Both the position numbers and the translations under genes were made by a program. From Bacillota bacterium (GTDB lineage: Bacteria > Bacillota > Ch66 > Ch109): a stretch of 64,000 nucleotides of DNA. Shown here one piece after another: positions 34,640 to 44,960 of this stretch. The stretch spans positions 166,299 through 230,298 of the forward strand of contig JABLWZ010000003.1 of the NCBI GenBank assembly GCA_013178275.1. The letters are read 5' to 3'. Positions within the stretch are counted from its first letter, which is position 1. Every line of letters begins with the position of its first letter. The notes below the pieces were generated by a model. It had not been told where the DNA came from and searched no databases. It saw only the letters and a program-made list of their open reading frames with translations.

Positions 34640-35496
34640 CCAGTTTACCTTTCTTAAAATCCGTCCAAGCAAATCTTTTAGTATCTCATTCTACCACATA
34701 ACTAATGGCTAGGCTTCTAATTCTTGTTTCCCTCCTTTGCTAAAGTATTAGCCAGGCGCAAGTCCTGGCTTTGGGTTTACCTTTATAGGGTATTCATTTA
34801 ATTTCTTATACCGTTGAATTGGCGGGTTGGATTATGCCTTTATAGCCTCCAGGTTGCTCTGTGTGGGCTTTGGATAGTGTGGATCGAGGGATTTTCGTTG
34901 TTATCGGTGGGTATGGTGATTGTGGAGTGAATCTGACGGCTACTTGATTTGTTTTATTCCTCGGGAAAATGTTCAAAAATACCTCCACCATCTCCACTTG
35001 TGCCTAAAGCCCTTGATTTAAGCGGGTTCCGGCGGTGGGGATAGAGGGTGGAGGTGGAGATAAAGGAAATTCGATATCTCCACCTCGAAAAAATAGTCAA
35101 AAGACTTCACGCTTTTAAATGCGCGAAGCTGTCGTGTTAGTAAAACCTTTTATTCGCTTTTAAAGTGAATCTGTTTTTAGATTTCTATATTGTTAATGCA
35201 TATTCGTCAATACTTCTTTTTCCCTTTAAATGCTCTTGGGCAATCACCAATTGCATTTTATAAGAAAACAGATTAACCACATTGAGATAAAAAGATGGGA
35301 GAAAAGTGAAAGAGTGAGATAAATGCCCACTGATTCCTCTGCTTTCTCGGTAACCAGCAATTACCAGAAAAATGGAGCTTGAATTGCTTAAGTTTAACAA
35401 ATTTTGTGTCTTGATAATGTGGGGCATTTAAGAGAAACTTTATTGGGTCTTTAAAAGATATTACCCCGCTAAACGGTGGAAAAAGCAGGAGCTAGG
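34640..35496. repeat. Non-coding repeats: CCAGG hairpin and GGTGGAGGTGGAGAT region, copy 1
   Basis: No gene is seen in about 850 bp. At 34,745-34,816 lies AGCCAGG-CGCAAGT-CCTGGCT followed by a conserved stretch ending TTTCTTATACCGTTG; near-identical copies are at 45,641 and 46,742. From 34,817 to 35,090 comes a region with CTCCACCATCTCCAC and GGTGGAGGTGGAGAT that is repeated at 47,731-47,970 and partly at 63,340-63,450. The copies are diverged, so they are old duplications or marks left by related elements. Confidence 0.7.
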
Positions 35497-38055
35497 TTGA
35501 AAGAGAAAAAACACTGCGTCACAAACCGAAGGACTGAAGATTCAAGGCTTAATGAACCTAAGAAGGATACTGCAAAAGCTGAATATCCTATCGTTGCCAT
35601 AGGTGCTTCCGCAGGAGGATTGGAAGCTCTGGTACTCTTCTTGGGTAATGTGCCTAAAAATAGCGGCTTGTCTTTTATTATCGTACAACACATGGATCCA
35701 ATGCTTGAAGATCTTTTCGGGAATTTACTCCAGAGTATTACGACTATGAAGGTTGTTCAGGTCAAGGAGAACATGTCAATTCAGCCTAACTGCGTTTATA
35801 TTATTCCTCCGAACAAGGATATGGCTATCCAAGACAGAGTGCTGCACCTTTTTGATTTTTCGCCTCATACCCTGCGTCTGCCCATAGATTTCTTTTTTCG
35901 TTCTCTGGCGGATGATCAGCAGGAAAAAAGTATCGTCGTTATCCTTTCTGGCATGGGTTCAGACGGTACAGCGGGGCTCAGAGCGATCAAGGAAAAAGGA
36001 GGCACGGTCTTTGTACAGGAACCGTCCTCGGCTGTATTTGACGGTATGCCTTGCAGCGCCATTGAGGCAGGCTTAGCAGACGTGATATGTTCGGCGAAAA
36101 CTTTGCCGTCAGAGATCATTTCCCATCTTGAGCACAAACTTCTCATCGACAAGGATGACCCAAAGATGGCTGATAAAGCCCCGAGTTACATAGACAAGAT
36201 TATGCTTCTGATACGGTCGCAGTCTGGTAATGATTTTTCTTCGTATAAAAAGAACACTATACAACGTCGGATTGAGCGGCGCATGGTTATTCATAACATT
36301 GACAGTATTGATACCTACTCTTGTTTTTTGCAAGAAAACCCTCAGGAACTCGAATTGTTATTAAAGGACCTTTTAATTGGGGTTACCAGGTTCTTTCGAG
36401 AACCGAAGGAATGGGAATTGTTAAAGAACAAAGTAATACCTGCACTATTGGCTGAACGGGCATCTAGTAATATGATTCGGGTATGGGTATCTGGCTGTGC
36501 TTCTGGCGAGGAGGCTTACTCATTAGCTATTTTATTCAAAGAGGCAATGGACCAATTTAAGCCTAGTCAAGAATTTTTCATGCAAATTTTTGCCACTGAT
36601 CTGGACCGTAATGCTATTGCTAAGGCCCGAGAGGGGATTTTCCCGGTTACCATCGAGGAAGATATGCCGCCGGAGTACCTGAAGCGTTATTTCGTTAAGG
36701 TAGAGCGTGGTTATCAGATTATCAAGCCCATTCGGGATATGGTAATCTTTGCTCATCAAAATATGATAAAAGACCCGCCTTTTACTAAGATCGATATATT
36801 GACTTGCCGCAACCTTCTTATATACTTTACACCAGAACTGCAGAAAAAGATTATTCCGCTTTTTCACTACAGTCTCAATCCGGATGGCTATTTGTTTTTA
36901 GGAAGTGCGGAGACAGTCGGGAACTTTACGAATCTTTTTAAACCATTGAATCGTGCATCGCGGATCTACCAGCGGCAACACTCCTTATTGCAGATGGTGC
37001 CGGTGGAGTTTCCTCCCTCTTTTTCTCCAGCTAAGTCTGTGGCGAACCAGCCGCCGAAAAAGGTTCATAACTTTCGGTCGTTAGCGGATAAACTGATTTT
37101 GCAAAGTTATTCACCTCCGACTGTATTAGTCAACGAGAAAGGTGATATCCTCTACATTACAGGGCGAACAGGAAAGTATCTGGAACCAGCTGTTGGCAAG
37201 GTCAACTGGAATATTTTTGCCATGGCCCGTGAAGGGATTAACTTTGCGCTGAGTAACACCTTTTACCAGGCGCTTCGGCAAAAAGAGGAAGTTACTTTTA
37301 AAAATGCCGTAGTCATAAACGAAGGTGGAACTCTGATGGTAGACTTCACAGTAAATCCCTTGAAAGAGCCGGAGGCGCTACGTGGGACGGTACTGATTGT
37401 TTTTAATGACGTGGTTCCCGCTAATGTAAGCGAAATAAAAAACACAACCGGAATAATCAGTTCCAGCGACCAGAGAGTGGCGGAACTGGAGCTAGAACTG
37501 CTGCAAGGTCGCCAAATGTGGCAAGTTTCCAGAGCAGAAATGCAGATATCTCAAGAAGAACTAAAATCCAGCAACGAGGAGTTGCAGTCAACCAACGAAG
37601 AACTCCAGTCGACTAATGAGGAACTAACCACGACCAAGGAAGAAATACAATCCATTAATGAAGAGCTAAAGGCAATAAATCACGATCTTCTGACCAAGAT
37701 AGATGACCTGTCGCTAGCCAATAACGACATAAATGATCTACTGGAAAGCATGAATATTGCCATCTTATTTTTGGATAGCTCGTTGTACGTGAAACGATTC
37801 ACCAACCAGATGTCTATAGTCTCCAAGCTGATTGCGAGTGACGTGGGCCGACCAGTGACCGATATCGCTTCAGATCTTTTTTATCCGGAAATGACAGAAG
37901 ATGTAAGGGAAGTGCTGCGAACACTTAATACTGTTGAAAAACCGGTCAGGGCTAATAACGGGCGTTGGTTTAATGCTCGTATTCTGCCTTATCGCACTTT
38001 TGAAGACAAAATAGATGGTGTTGTCATCGCTTTTATAGATATAGCTGAGTCATAA
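35497..38055 (+). CDS. CheB-CheR fusion protein with PAS domain
   Basis: About 852 residues. Order: CheB-type methylesterase (GASAGGLEAL near 35-45, IIVQHMDP, SGMGSDGTAGL), CheR-type methyltransferase (N-terminal helical part then WVSGCASGEEAYS near 330, DILTCRNLLIYF), a PAS-like region, a coiled coil with repeated STNEELQ units around 690-730, and a final PAS domain. No receiver or kinase domain. TTG 35,497 follows AGGAG by 5 nt. Such fusions regulate by reversible methylation outside classical chemotaxis. A second fusion lies at 40.7-43.8 kb on the opposite strand. Confidence 0.9.
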   Translation: MKEKKHCVTNRRTEDSRLNEPKKDTAKAEYPIVAIGASAGGLEALVLFLGNVPKNSGLSFIIVQHMDPMLEDLFGNLLQSITTMKVVQVKENMSIQPNCVYIIPPNKDMAIQDRVLHLFDFSPHTLRLPIDFFFRSLADDQQEKSIVVILSGMGSDGTAGLRAIKEKGGTVFVQEPSSAVFDGMPCSAIEAGLADVICSAKTLPSEIISHLEHKLLIDKDDPKMADKAPSYIDKIMLLIRSQSGNDFSSYKKNTIQRRIERRMVIHNIDSIDTYSCFLQENPQELELLLKDLLIGVTRFFREPKEWELLKNKVIPALLAERASSNMIRVWVSGCASGEEAYSLAILFKEAMDQFKPSQEFFMQIFATDLDRNAIAKAREGIFPVTIEEDMPPEYLKRYFVKVERGYQIIKPIRDMVIFAHQNMIKDPPFTKIDILTCRNLLIYFTPELQKKIIPLFHYSLNPDGYLFLGSAETVGNFTNLFKPLNRASRIYQRQHSLLQMVPVEFPPSFSPAKSVANQPPKKVHNFRSLADKLILQSYSPPTVLVNEKGDILYITGRTGKYLEPAVGKVNWNIFAMAREGINFALSNTFYQALRQKEEVTFKNAVVINEGGTLMVDFTVNPLKEPEALRGTVLIVFNDVVPANVSEIKNTTGIISSSDQRVAELELELLQGRQMWQVSRAEMQISQEELKSSNEELQSTNEELQSTNEELTTTKEEIQSINEELKAINHDLLTKIDDLSLANNDINDLLESMNIAILFLDSSLYVKRFTNQMSIVSKLIASDVGRPVTDIASDLFYPEMTEDVREVLRTLNTVEKPVRANNGRWFNARILPYRTFEDKIDGVVIAFIDIAES

Positions 38056-38340
38056 GAATTGGAAACGGAGCTAAGTAAATAAAACGATTTTGGAACAACG
38101 TATTATAGATCAGGTGAAGAACTAACAAAAGCCAAGGGCGAGGTTCAAGGTAAAGTGAAAGTGAAACAAGATCATAGGGAAGTCGCTGCTTGTAACGATT
38201 CAAAGGAAACTTAGAAGCATAGAGTGCGTTTATCATTCGATTAAAAGGCCTTTAGGCCTTATATTTTTTAATGCCTAATGTATCCGAATAAGTTGTGTGA
38301 GGGATACTAAAAAAAACATTTGCTATTGAGAGGTGAAATT

Positions 38341-39324
38341 TTGAATATAATTGAGATATTCAAAAAAGTCAAGAGTGAAGAAGAACGTCTCGATATACAG
38401 GAGGCGTTCAATATATATAATCTTCTGAGAGCAAGATATGTGAGCACTCAAACTGTTCAAATATTTAAGAATTTTGTTCATGATGTAGACTGGGAAATTG
38501 TCCTGGACAAATTCATAAAAAATTTTAAAGGGCAAATTGATATTCTGGAGGAAATGGGCAATAAATATCGTCTGATAATGCCAAGCAAGCCTCCACTAGA
38601 CGTCAAGTTTGCAACCCATATTAATGATATTACGGATGAGTATATTTATAAAAAGATATACCATGATCTTGTAGCACAACTGGTTTCTCTTATCCATGCA
38701 GTTCGTTCCAGCAGTACAAATGATAGTTTAAGAAAGATTATAATAAAAGATTTAAGAACCCATTTTGCAGATTTTGATAGGCTTTATAAGTTTGGTAAAA
38801 TGAAAAGCTGGGAAGAATCTTATCCGGTATATAAAACTGCTTTGAAGCAGGAAAAAGAACAGCTTTCTACTTCCGAAGCATTTCATATTTGGGACCATAT
38901 TAGTCTGAGATATGAACAAATTGAACTAATAACCATATTCATGGGCTTTGCTCATGATTCTGAATTTAAAGCGATACTTGAACATGGGTTATATATTATT
39001 TCAAAGCAAGTTAATGAGCTAGAACAAATAGCGCTATCACTTAATGTTATGCTGCCTAACCGGCCGACACCGACGGCAGCATCTACTATCGACCCTGAAA
39101 TAATAAAGGATAAGTTTATGTACCGAAATATTTTAAGTTGGGAGCTAAATGCCCTAGATAATCATGTTAGAGCCATTATCGAGACAATCAGGAACGATTC
39201 ATTACGTGAGCTATGGAGCGAAGTTCTTGATGTAGAGTTAGAGTATTACGATAAGTATCTAAAGTATGGAAAAATGAAAGGTTGGACAAGAGTGGTCCCG
39301 ATTTATGGGGAACCGGTTTCATAA
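38341..39324 (+). CDS. Tandem DUF3231 protein (ferritin-like bundles)
   Basis: About 327 residues made of two similar halves of around 160. Each ends with a Tyr-Gly-Lys-Met-Lys-x-Trp motif (LYKFGKMKSW, YLKYGKMKGW) and contains MPxxP in the middle (LIMPSKPPLD, VMLPNRPTPT). This is the pattern of DUF3231, four-helix proteins found in spore-forming Bacillota. TTG 38,341 after GAGAGGTG is preferred to TTG 38,320. Function unknown; a metal or stress role is only a guess. Confidence 0.75.
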   Translation: MNIIEIFKKVKSEEERLDIQEAFNIYNLLRARYVSTQTVQIFKNFVHDVDWEIVLDKFIKNFKGQIDILEEMGNKYRLIMPSKPPLDVKFATHINDITDEYIYKKIYHDLVAQLVSLIHAVRSSSTNDSLRKIIIKDLRTHFADFDRLYKFGKMKSWEESYPVYKTALKQEKEQLSTSEAFHIWDHISLRYEQIELITIFMGFAHDSEFKAILEHGLYIISKQVNELEQIALSLNVMLPNRPTPTAASTIDPEIIKDKFMYRNILSWELNALDNHVRAIIETIRNDSLRELWSEVLDVELEYYDKYLKYGKMKGWTRVVPIYGEPVS

Positions 39325-39476
39325 ATTGAGTTCAAATAATTAAAATTCTTTTCCATTTTTTACTTTCTAAAGTAATATATATAAATATGTAGAAATTATA
39401 AATATCTTAACCGAAGATAGCTCGCTTTTTTATTGCTTAATCCTTGATTATTATACGTCTTTAAAAGAGATAACGA

Positions 39477-40685
39477 TCAATCACACCCGAACCTGACCAT
39501 GAAGGTAGTGCCTGTAGAACTGGAATCCACTTCGATCCTGGCATTATGCCTCGCGGCGATGCTGTAGCAGACCGCCAATCCCAGGCCGGTGCCGTTTTCT
39601 TTGGTGGTTAAGAATGGGGTGCCGATTTTTTCGAGTACCTGGGAGTCGATCCCGGGACCTTCATCTCTTATGAACAGTACCGCTTCATCCTCTTTCGTCA
39701 GGGTCCCGATAGTAAGCAGGCCACCAGACTGCATAGATTCCAGCCCGTTGCGGGCCAGGTTCATTATCAACTGTCGGATTTCATTTTCATCCATCATCAG
39801 CTTTGGTGAAAGGCCCAAGTCAAGACGCACCTGTTTGTCATGTAGACTGGCATTGGCCTCGAGCATCGGATACAGGGTCTTTACTATCGAGTCGAGGAAA
39901 CCCGGTTTTAAGTCAATTTTCTTACCCCGAGCCAGGCTGAGGTAATCGGTAATAATCGAATTGGCCCGGTCGAGTTCCTCGATCATCAGGTCGTAATACT
40001 CCCGGTACTTATCGGTGTCGTCCCGTTCTTTGACCATCTGCAGAAATCCGCGAATCGTGGTCATGGGGTTCCTGATCTCGTGGCCGATGCTGGCGGCCAT
40101 TTCTCCTACCAAGTTAAGCCGGTCTAGACGGGCCAGTTCTTTTTCGTAGTACTTGCGTTCGGTGATATCGGTTATCACGGTTTTAAACGAAAAATCAGAA
40201 CCACCACGCACCTTATGCCGGACGCTGAGTAACTGCACTGTGATAGCGCCGCTGTTTTTTACCGCCAGGTTCAACTCTGTCACCACTTTATCACTGGTCA
40301 GCCGGCATTGGTGAATATGGTCTAGGTATCTCTTTAAATCACTTTTAAGGATAAAAGCCGACATCGGCATACCTATTAACTGGGGCTGTTCTCTGCCCAA
40401 CAGAGCCGCACCGGTCAAGTTGATCTCTTTGATACAGCCTTTAGCATCAAGAGTCATATACCCCACCGGGGCGAAGTCATATAGATCGGCATAGCGGCTG
40501 CGGGATTCTTCCAGCTCTTCGAGTGTTTCCTGCAGTGCCTGGCATTTCGCCTCAATGTCCAGCTGCTTGATATCCAGTTCATCTCTCAGGTGTCTGATTT
40601 CAACCCGATATGAATCTTTAACAGATCGGCGGGGGATGCCGTGCCTGCTCATACCCTGCCTAGCACTTGCCTTAAGCTGAGCCAT
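39477..40685 (-). CDS. PAS sensor histidine kinase
   Basis: About 402 residues: N-terminal coiled coil, PAS domain (LYDFAPVGYMTLDAKG), HisKA domain with phospho-acceptor His near 201 (GHEIRNPMTTIRGF), and HATPase with N box NLARNGLE, DEGPGID and GTGLGLA. Similar to the sporulation-type kinases of Bacillota. No membrane segment, so it senses a cytoplasmic signal. ATG 40,685 has GGAGGA 7 nt upstream. It lies 64 bp after the CheB-CheR fusion gene on the same strand and so probably acts in the same pathway. No response regulator is nearby. Confidence 0.92.
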   Translation of the reverse strand: MAQLKASARQGMSRHGIPRRSVKDSYRVEIRHLRDELDIKQLDIEAKCQALQETLEELEESRSRYADLYDFAPVGYMTLDAKGCIKEINLTGAALLGREQPQLIGMPMSAFILKSDLKRYLDHIHQCRLTSDKVVTELNLAVKNSGAITVQLLSVRHKVRGGSDFSFKTVITDITERKYYEKELARLDRLNLVGEMAASIGHEIRNPMTTIRGFLQMVKERDDTDKYREYYDLMIEELDRANSIITDYLSLARGKKIDLKPGFLDSIVKTLYPMLEANASLHDKQVRLDLGLSPKLMMDENEIRQLIMNLARNGLESMQSGGLLTIGTLTKEDEAVLFIRDEGPGIDSQVLEKIGTPFLTTKENGTGLGLAVCYSIAARHNARIEVDSSSTGTTFMVRFGCD

Positions 40686-40749
40686 AAGTTGATCCTCCTG
40701 ATTACAGACGCCGGCCGCCAGCCGGGGAAGCACCGTTCATTGAGTAGAT

Positions 40750-43700
40750 TTAAATACACTTCTCGGTCACATCTTCGATGGCCACAAGGATCAGTTTGGT
40801 CTGGTTGGTCGGGCCGATTATCCGGCGGGCATTGACCAGCATTTTCCGATGGCCGATTTGTGGGAAGGTGTGATCTACTTCGAATCCCTCGAAAACTGTG
40901 TTTTGGCTGAGCATGTCCTTCAGAAGTAGACGTAACCGGGGTATGTCCCACTGTCCGTTCCCCAGGTCAAAAATACTCCTGCTTGCTGTTTCCTTCGGAT
41001 TGACCAGGAAGGTTTCGTAGAAAGCTTTGTTAGCCGATCTGATAATCAGGTCAGAGTCGAGGATCAGGAGCGGTTCCCGCACCGTCTCCACGATCGCTTC
41101 CGCGTATTCGCGCGCCTCCTCGGACAGGGCGAGACTCATTTTGACAATATTAATATCAGAATAGGTGATAACCACGCCGTCTATTTTGTTTTCTGTAGTA
41201 CGATAGGGGCGGATCTGCATGGAATACCAGCAGCCGAACCGGTCCTGTACATCCTGCTCCTTGCTGACCAGGGTATCTATCACCTCCAGGACCGCCCGCT
41301 CCAATTCTGAGTTATTGAAGTTGGTGTTGATATCGGTTATAGGTCTTCCCACGTCAGTGGCAATCAGGTTAAAAACCTTTTCCGCCGCCGGGTTGAAACG
41401 CCGGATGTGCATATGGTTGTTGAGCATGATGACGGGGATATTGATGCTGCGGAACAGGTTGGACAGATCGCTGCTGATTTCACCCAGCTCCTGGTTGCGG
41501 TTTTCCATTTCATCATTTAAGGTCATCAATTCTTCATTGGATGATTGGAGTTCCTCTTTGGCGGTTTCCAGTTCTTCGTTCATGCTCTGCAGTTCTTCGT
41601 TGCTGGACTGGATTTCTTCGTTGGCAGCCCGGAGCTCCTCATTAATATATTCATGCTTTTCAATAAAGCACTGCAGGTACTCCTTCGTGGCTGCCAGTTC
41701 GTGTTCCAATCTGCTGATCTCTATATTCTCGTCCCGAACCCCCGGTTCCGTTTCCACCGCAGTATCTCCGGCATTTTCTCTTTCCGCCCGGGCCGGAGGG
41801 ACTCTTTCAAACAGTATTAGGAAATACTGCCCCTTGTTTTGCGGCTCTCCGAAAGGGATAACTTCAACATTCACCCAAAAACTGGAGCCGTTGTCATTAA
41901 CCTGCATACCTTCTTTTCTGACCGGGCAATTTTCTTTCTTTGCCTGGCTGATGGCGCTGTGCAGCCCGAGTGACAAACCTTCCCGTACCATTTTAAATAG
42001 TTTCAGGCTGGGCACCCCAGAAGCCGGTTCGAGGTAAGCCCCGGTCCGACCGCGGAACTGGATGATTTCCAGGTCGCTGTTCAGGACGATCCCAGCCGGG
42101 GCATACTGATTCAGGACTATACGGTTGGCTTCCTCCAGTACGTTAGATTTCAGAACCGTACTCTGACCCCGCATGATTATTTTTTCCTGGTTTTCTATAG
42201 CCGCCGCGGTGTATTCCATAGCGCTGAATTTGTTGATTAAAGGAGTCTGGACCGCTTTCTTAGAATAAATCTTGTGTCTTTTGTCTACCAGGTGAAACAG
42301 GTTGGCGTAGGTGCCGATCGATTCCGAAGACCCCAAAAAAAGAAACCCTCCTGGCTTGAGAGCATAGTGAAATAGAGGGAAAAGCTTCTTCTGCATTACT
42401 TGCCCGAAATAAATAATCACATTTCGGCAGCTGATAAGGTCGATCCGGGAAAAAGGCGGTTCATTGACAATATCCTGCCTGGCGAATATGCAGAGTTCGC
42501 GGACTGTTTTGTTTATCTGGTAGCCTTTATCCACCTTGGTAAAGAAACGGTTTAGACGTTCAGGCGAAACCTCAGCTTCAATACTCATCGGGTATACACC
42601 AGCTCTTGCTTTCCCGATGTGCGTTTCATTGATATCCGTGGCAAATATCTGAACGGGAGGATCATCAGTGATGCCGCTTAAAAACTCCAGCAGTAGAATA
42701 GCTATGGAATAGGCTTCCTCGCCGGTCGAACAACCGGGAACCCAGACCCGGACTGGTTGATCGACCTCCCTTCCCTGCATAATGGCAGGGAATACCTGGC
42801 CCTTTAAAGACTCGAACGCGTCCGAGTCCCGGAAAAAGTTGGTGATATTTATCAGGAGGTCCTGGTACAATTCCTTGACCTCCGTTGGGTTTTCCCGCAG
42901 ATAATTGACATAGTCTTTGGGCCTGTCTATCTTGTTCAGGACCATTCGCCGCAGGATACGACGCTTTATGGTCAGCTCTCGATACTCGGAGAAATTCGTG
43001 TTGCTGGCTTTCCGCAGTATGGTAAATATCTGGTTGAGTTCATCGGAGCCGGCAGAAAAAACACCGCCGCTTTCTGCCGTCCCCGTGTTGAAGACACTGG
43101 ATTGCGCAATTTTAATCAGCTGGCTGGCAATCGCTTCGGGGGGCAGGACAAAATCAACGACCCCGTTGGCGATGGCGTTGAGCGGCATGCTGTCAAACTT
43201 CGCTGTCTGAGGCTGCTGCGTAAAGGTAATGCCTCCGCTGTTTTTAATCTCCCTCAAACCTCGGGTCCCGTCTGAGGATGTCCCTGATAGAATTATCCCA
43301 ATCGCTTTACTGCCTTGGTCCTTTGCCAAGGATTCCAGGAAATAATCAATAGTCATATACTGCCTGATGATATCTTCCCGGGGAATCAGGTTCAATACCC
43401 CGTTGGAAATAGACATAGCCTTACCCGGTGGTATGATATAAACTTGGTCCGGTTTAACAACGGTTTTATTCTCTGCCTCACTGACCGGCATAGAAGTAAC
43501 CCTGGTGAGAATATCGGTTAGGGTGCTCTTGTGTTTGGGGTCAAGGTGCTGGACCAGGACAAATGCCATCCCGGTATCGTTAGGCAGATTCCTGAGCATT
43601 TGGGTAAAAGCCTCCAAGCCTCCAGCAGAAGCTCCAATACCGACAATCGCATACGGTTCATTTCCTAACCGAGCATCAGTGGTATATTCTCCATCGACAG

Positions 43701-43788
43701 CGTCAGCGCTGTCCCTAACCCCTGGTAAAACCTGCTGCGAGTCACTCTGCACAATGTGGGTTTTTCGGTCCGACCTCTTTTTCGCCAC
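40750..43788 (-). CDS. CheB-CheR fusion protein with PAS domains
   Basis: About 1012 residues. CheB methylesterase (GIGASAGGLEAF, VQHLDP, SGTSSDGTRGL), CheR methyltransferase (WVPGCSTGEEAYS near 360, DLISCRNVIIYF), PAS-like region, a long coiled coil with NEELQ repeats near 730-760, then two PAS domains (NIPVIMLNNHMHIRRFNPAA; EPLLILDSDLIIRSANKAF). GTG 43,788 follows GGAG by 8 nt. Compared with the 35.5-38.1 kb protein it has one more PAS domain. It sits upstream of the histidine kinase in an apparent two-gene operon. Confidence 0.92.
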   Translation of the reverse strand: MAKKRSDRKTHIVQSDSQQVLPGVRDSADAVDGEYTTDARLGNEPYAIVGIGASAGGLEAFTQMLRNLPNDTGMAFVLVQHLDPKHKSTLTDILTRVTSMPVSEAENKTVVKPDQVYIIPPGKAMSISNGVLNLIPREDIIRQYMTIDYFLESLAKDQGSKAIGIILSGTSSDGTRGLREIKNSGGITFTQQPQTAKFDSMPLNAIANGVVDFVLPPEAIASQLIKIAQSSVFNTGTAESGGVFSAGSDELNQIFTILRKASNTNFSEYRELTIKRRILRRMVLNKIDRPKDYVNYLRENPTEVKELYQDLLINITNFFRDSDAFESLKGQVFPAIMQGREVDQPVRVWVPGCSTGEEAYSIAILLLEFLSGITDDPPVQIFATDINETHIGKARAGVYPMSIEAEVSPERLNRFFTKVDKGYQINKTVRELCIFARQDIVNEPPFSRIDLISCRNVIIYFGQVMQKKLFPLFHYALKPGGFLFLGSSESIGTYANLFHLVDKRHKIYSKKAVQTPLINKFSAMEYTAAAIENQEKIIMRGQSTVLKSNVLEEANRIVLNQYAPAGIVLNSDLEIIQFRGRTGAYLEPASGVPSLKLFKMVREGLSLGLHSAISQAKKENCPVRKEGMQVNDNGSSFWVNVEVIPFGEPQNKGQYFLILFERVPPARAERENAGDTAVETEPGVRDENIEISRLEHELAATKEYLQCFIEKHEYINEELRAANEEIQSSNEELQSMNEELETAKEELQSSNEELMTLNDEMENRNQELGEISSDLSNLFRSINIPVIMLNNHMHIRRFNPAAEKVFNLIATDVGRPITDINTNFNNSELERAVLEVIDTLVSKEQDVQDRFGCWYSMQIRPYRTTENKIDGVVITYSDINIVKMSLALSEEAREYAEAIVETVREPLLILDSDLIIRSANKAFYETFLVNPKETASRSIFDLGNGQWDIPRLRLLLKDMLSQNTVFEGFEVDHTFPQIGHRKMLVNARRIIGPTNQTKLILVAIEDVTEKCI

Positions 43789-44189
43789 TATCTTCACTCC
43801 ATCTTTGTTTATTGTGGTATCAAAAAATATGTTTTAAGGCTAATTTATTTCAGTAGTTTGAATGGCATATTGCCTGGAGCAGACTGGTCTTTCAATAAAT
43901 TATGACCAGATAAAAATCGAGTTTACAGCAGCAGATTTAAATATTAGACATGCATTGACAGAATTCCTTTAAAAAAAATGTCGAATAAATAAATATAAAA
44001 TGAGGTAAAATAAAAAAATTACAACACTTTAAAGATTAGTGTTTCTATCGCATGCCGTTAAATCAAGTGTAATTCAATGTACATTTTTTATAGTGCTTGA
44101 AGTATGTTATAGTCTTGAAAAATCCAGGAGTTCTATTGCTCCAGACTCTAGTTTTTTAGGCAAACTGGACCAGTAGATTGTAAACCCTA
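43789..44189. other. AT-rich intergenic region
   Basis: About 400 bp with no supportable gene. It must contain the promoter of the minus-strand CheB-CheR fusion gene, but no clear consensus stands out, and it leads into the decayed transposase. Confidence 0.4.
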
Positions 44190-44896
44190 AAACTAAAAAA
44201 CGAACTGAAACCGCATCTCCGTAAATGTTGGTGTATTCCTCCAAACCAGAATGCCGCATTCGTTGCCGGTATGGAAGACATTCTGGATCTGTACCAGCAA
44301 CCGTTTTGTGAATCGTATCCGGTTATCTGCATGGACGAAAAACCGTATCAGCTTCTTGATGAAACCAGGGCCCCAATCCCGATGGAGCCAGGAAGACCTG
44401 AACGCCGGGATGGCGGAATATGTCCGAAACGGAACTTGCAGCATCTTTGTTTTTACAGAACCGTTGGCGGGTTGGAGACATGTAACGGCCTGTGAAAGAA
44501 GAACTCAAGTTGACTGGGCAAATCAAATCCGAGAGCTTTTAGAAGTTCACTACGGGTGCCCCCAAGGTCCGGTTGGTGATGGATAACCTGAACACCCATA
44601 AAGTTGCTTCGCTTTATGAAGCGTTTTCGCCGGCAACAGCCAGAGATCTGGCCAAACGTTTAGAAATCCACTATACGCCGAAACACGGCAGTTGGATTAA
44701 CATAGCTGAAATAGAGCTTAGCGTAATGAGCAAACAGTGCCTTGATTGCAGGATTTCTTCAATCGAATCTCTTCGCCTCGAACTGTCAGAATGGGAAACG
44801 GTAAGAAACAGAAATCGAAAAGGTGTTGATTGGCAATTCACAACGGACGACGCAAGAATCAAGCTTAAGCGGCTTTATCCACAGTTTAAGAGTTAA
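44190..44896 (+). pseudogene. Decayed IS630-family transposase
   Basis: Three reading frames must be joined to follow the protein. Frame one reads [20 protein letters not shown] and [20 protein letters not shown], the next [19 protein letters not shown], the last [36 protein letters not shown] and WQFTTDDARIKLKRLYP. These are the DDE domain motifs of IS630 transposases. The N-terminal helix-turn-helix half is missing. With at least two frameshifts and a lost front half it is inactive. Confidence 0.9.
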
Positions 44897-44924
44897 CAGT
44901 GTACTAGGCGCTTTCCAGATATCC

Positions 44925-44954
44925 TTGACTTTGGGCTTTGCAGGGTGGTAAAAT
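44925..44954 (+). promoter_or_regulatory. Promoter of the candidate small RNA
   Basis: TTGACT - 18 bp - TAAAAT. The first base of the closing stem (44,961) lies 7 nt downstream of the -10 box, the expected start point. Confidence 0.65.
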
Positions 44955-44960
44955 AACGTT

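Noticed and set aside
34817..35090. CRISPR array
   Set aside because: GGTGGAG/CTCCACC repeats are irregular, in both orientations, with no equal spacers and no cas genes.
35185..35427. 80-codon minus-strand frame
   Set aside because: No ribosome binding site, odd hydrophobic and polar mix, lies in AT-rich intergenic DNA.
44190..44896. Functional IS630 transposase
   Set aside because: At least two frameshifts and loss of the N-terminal half.
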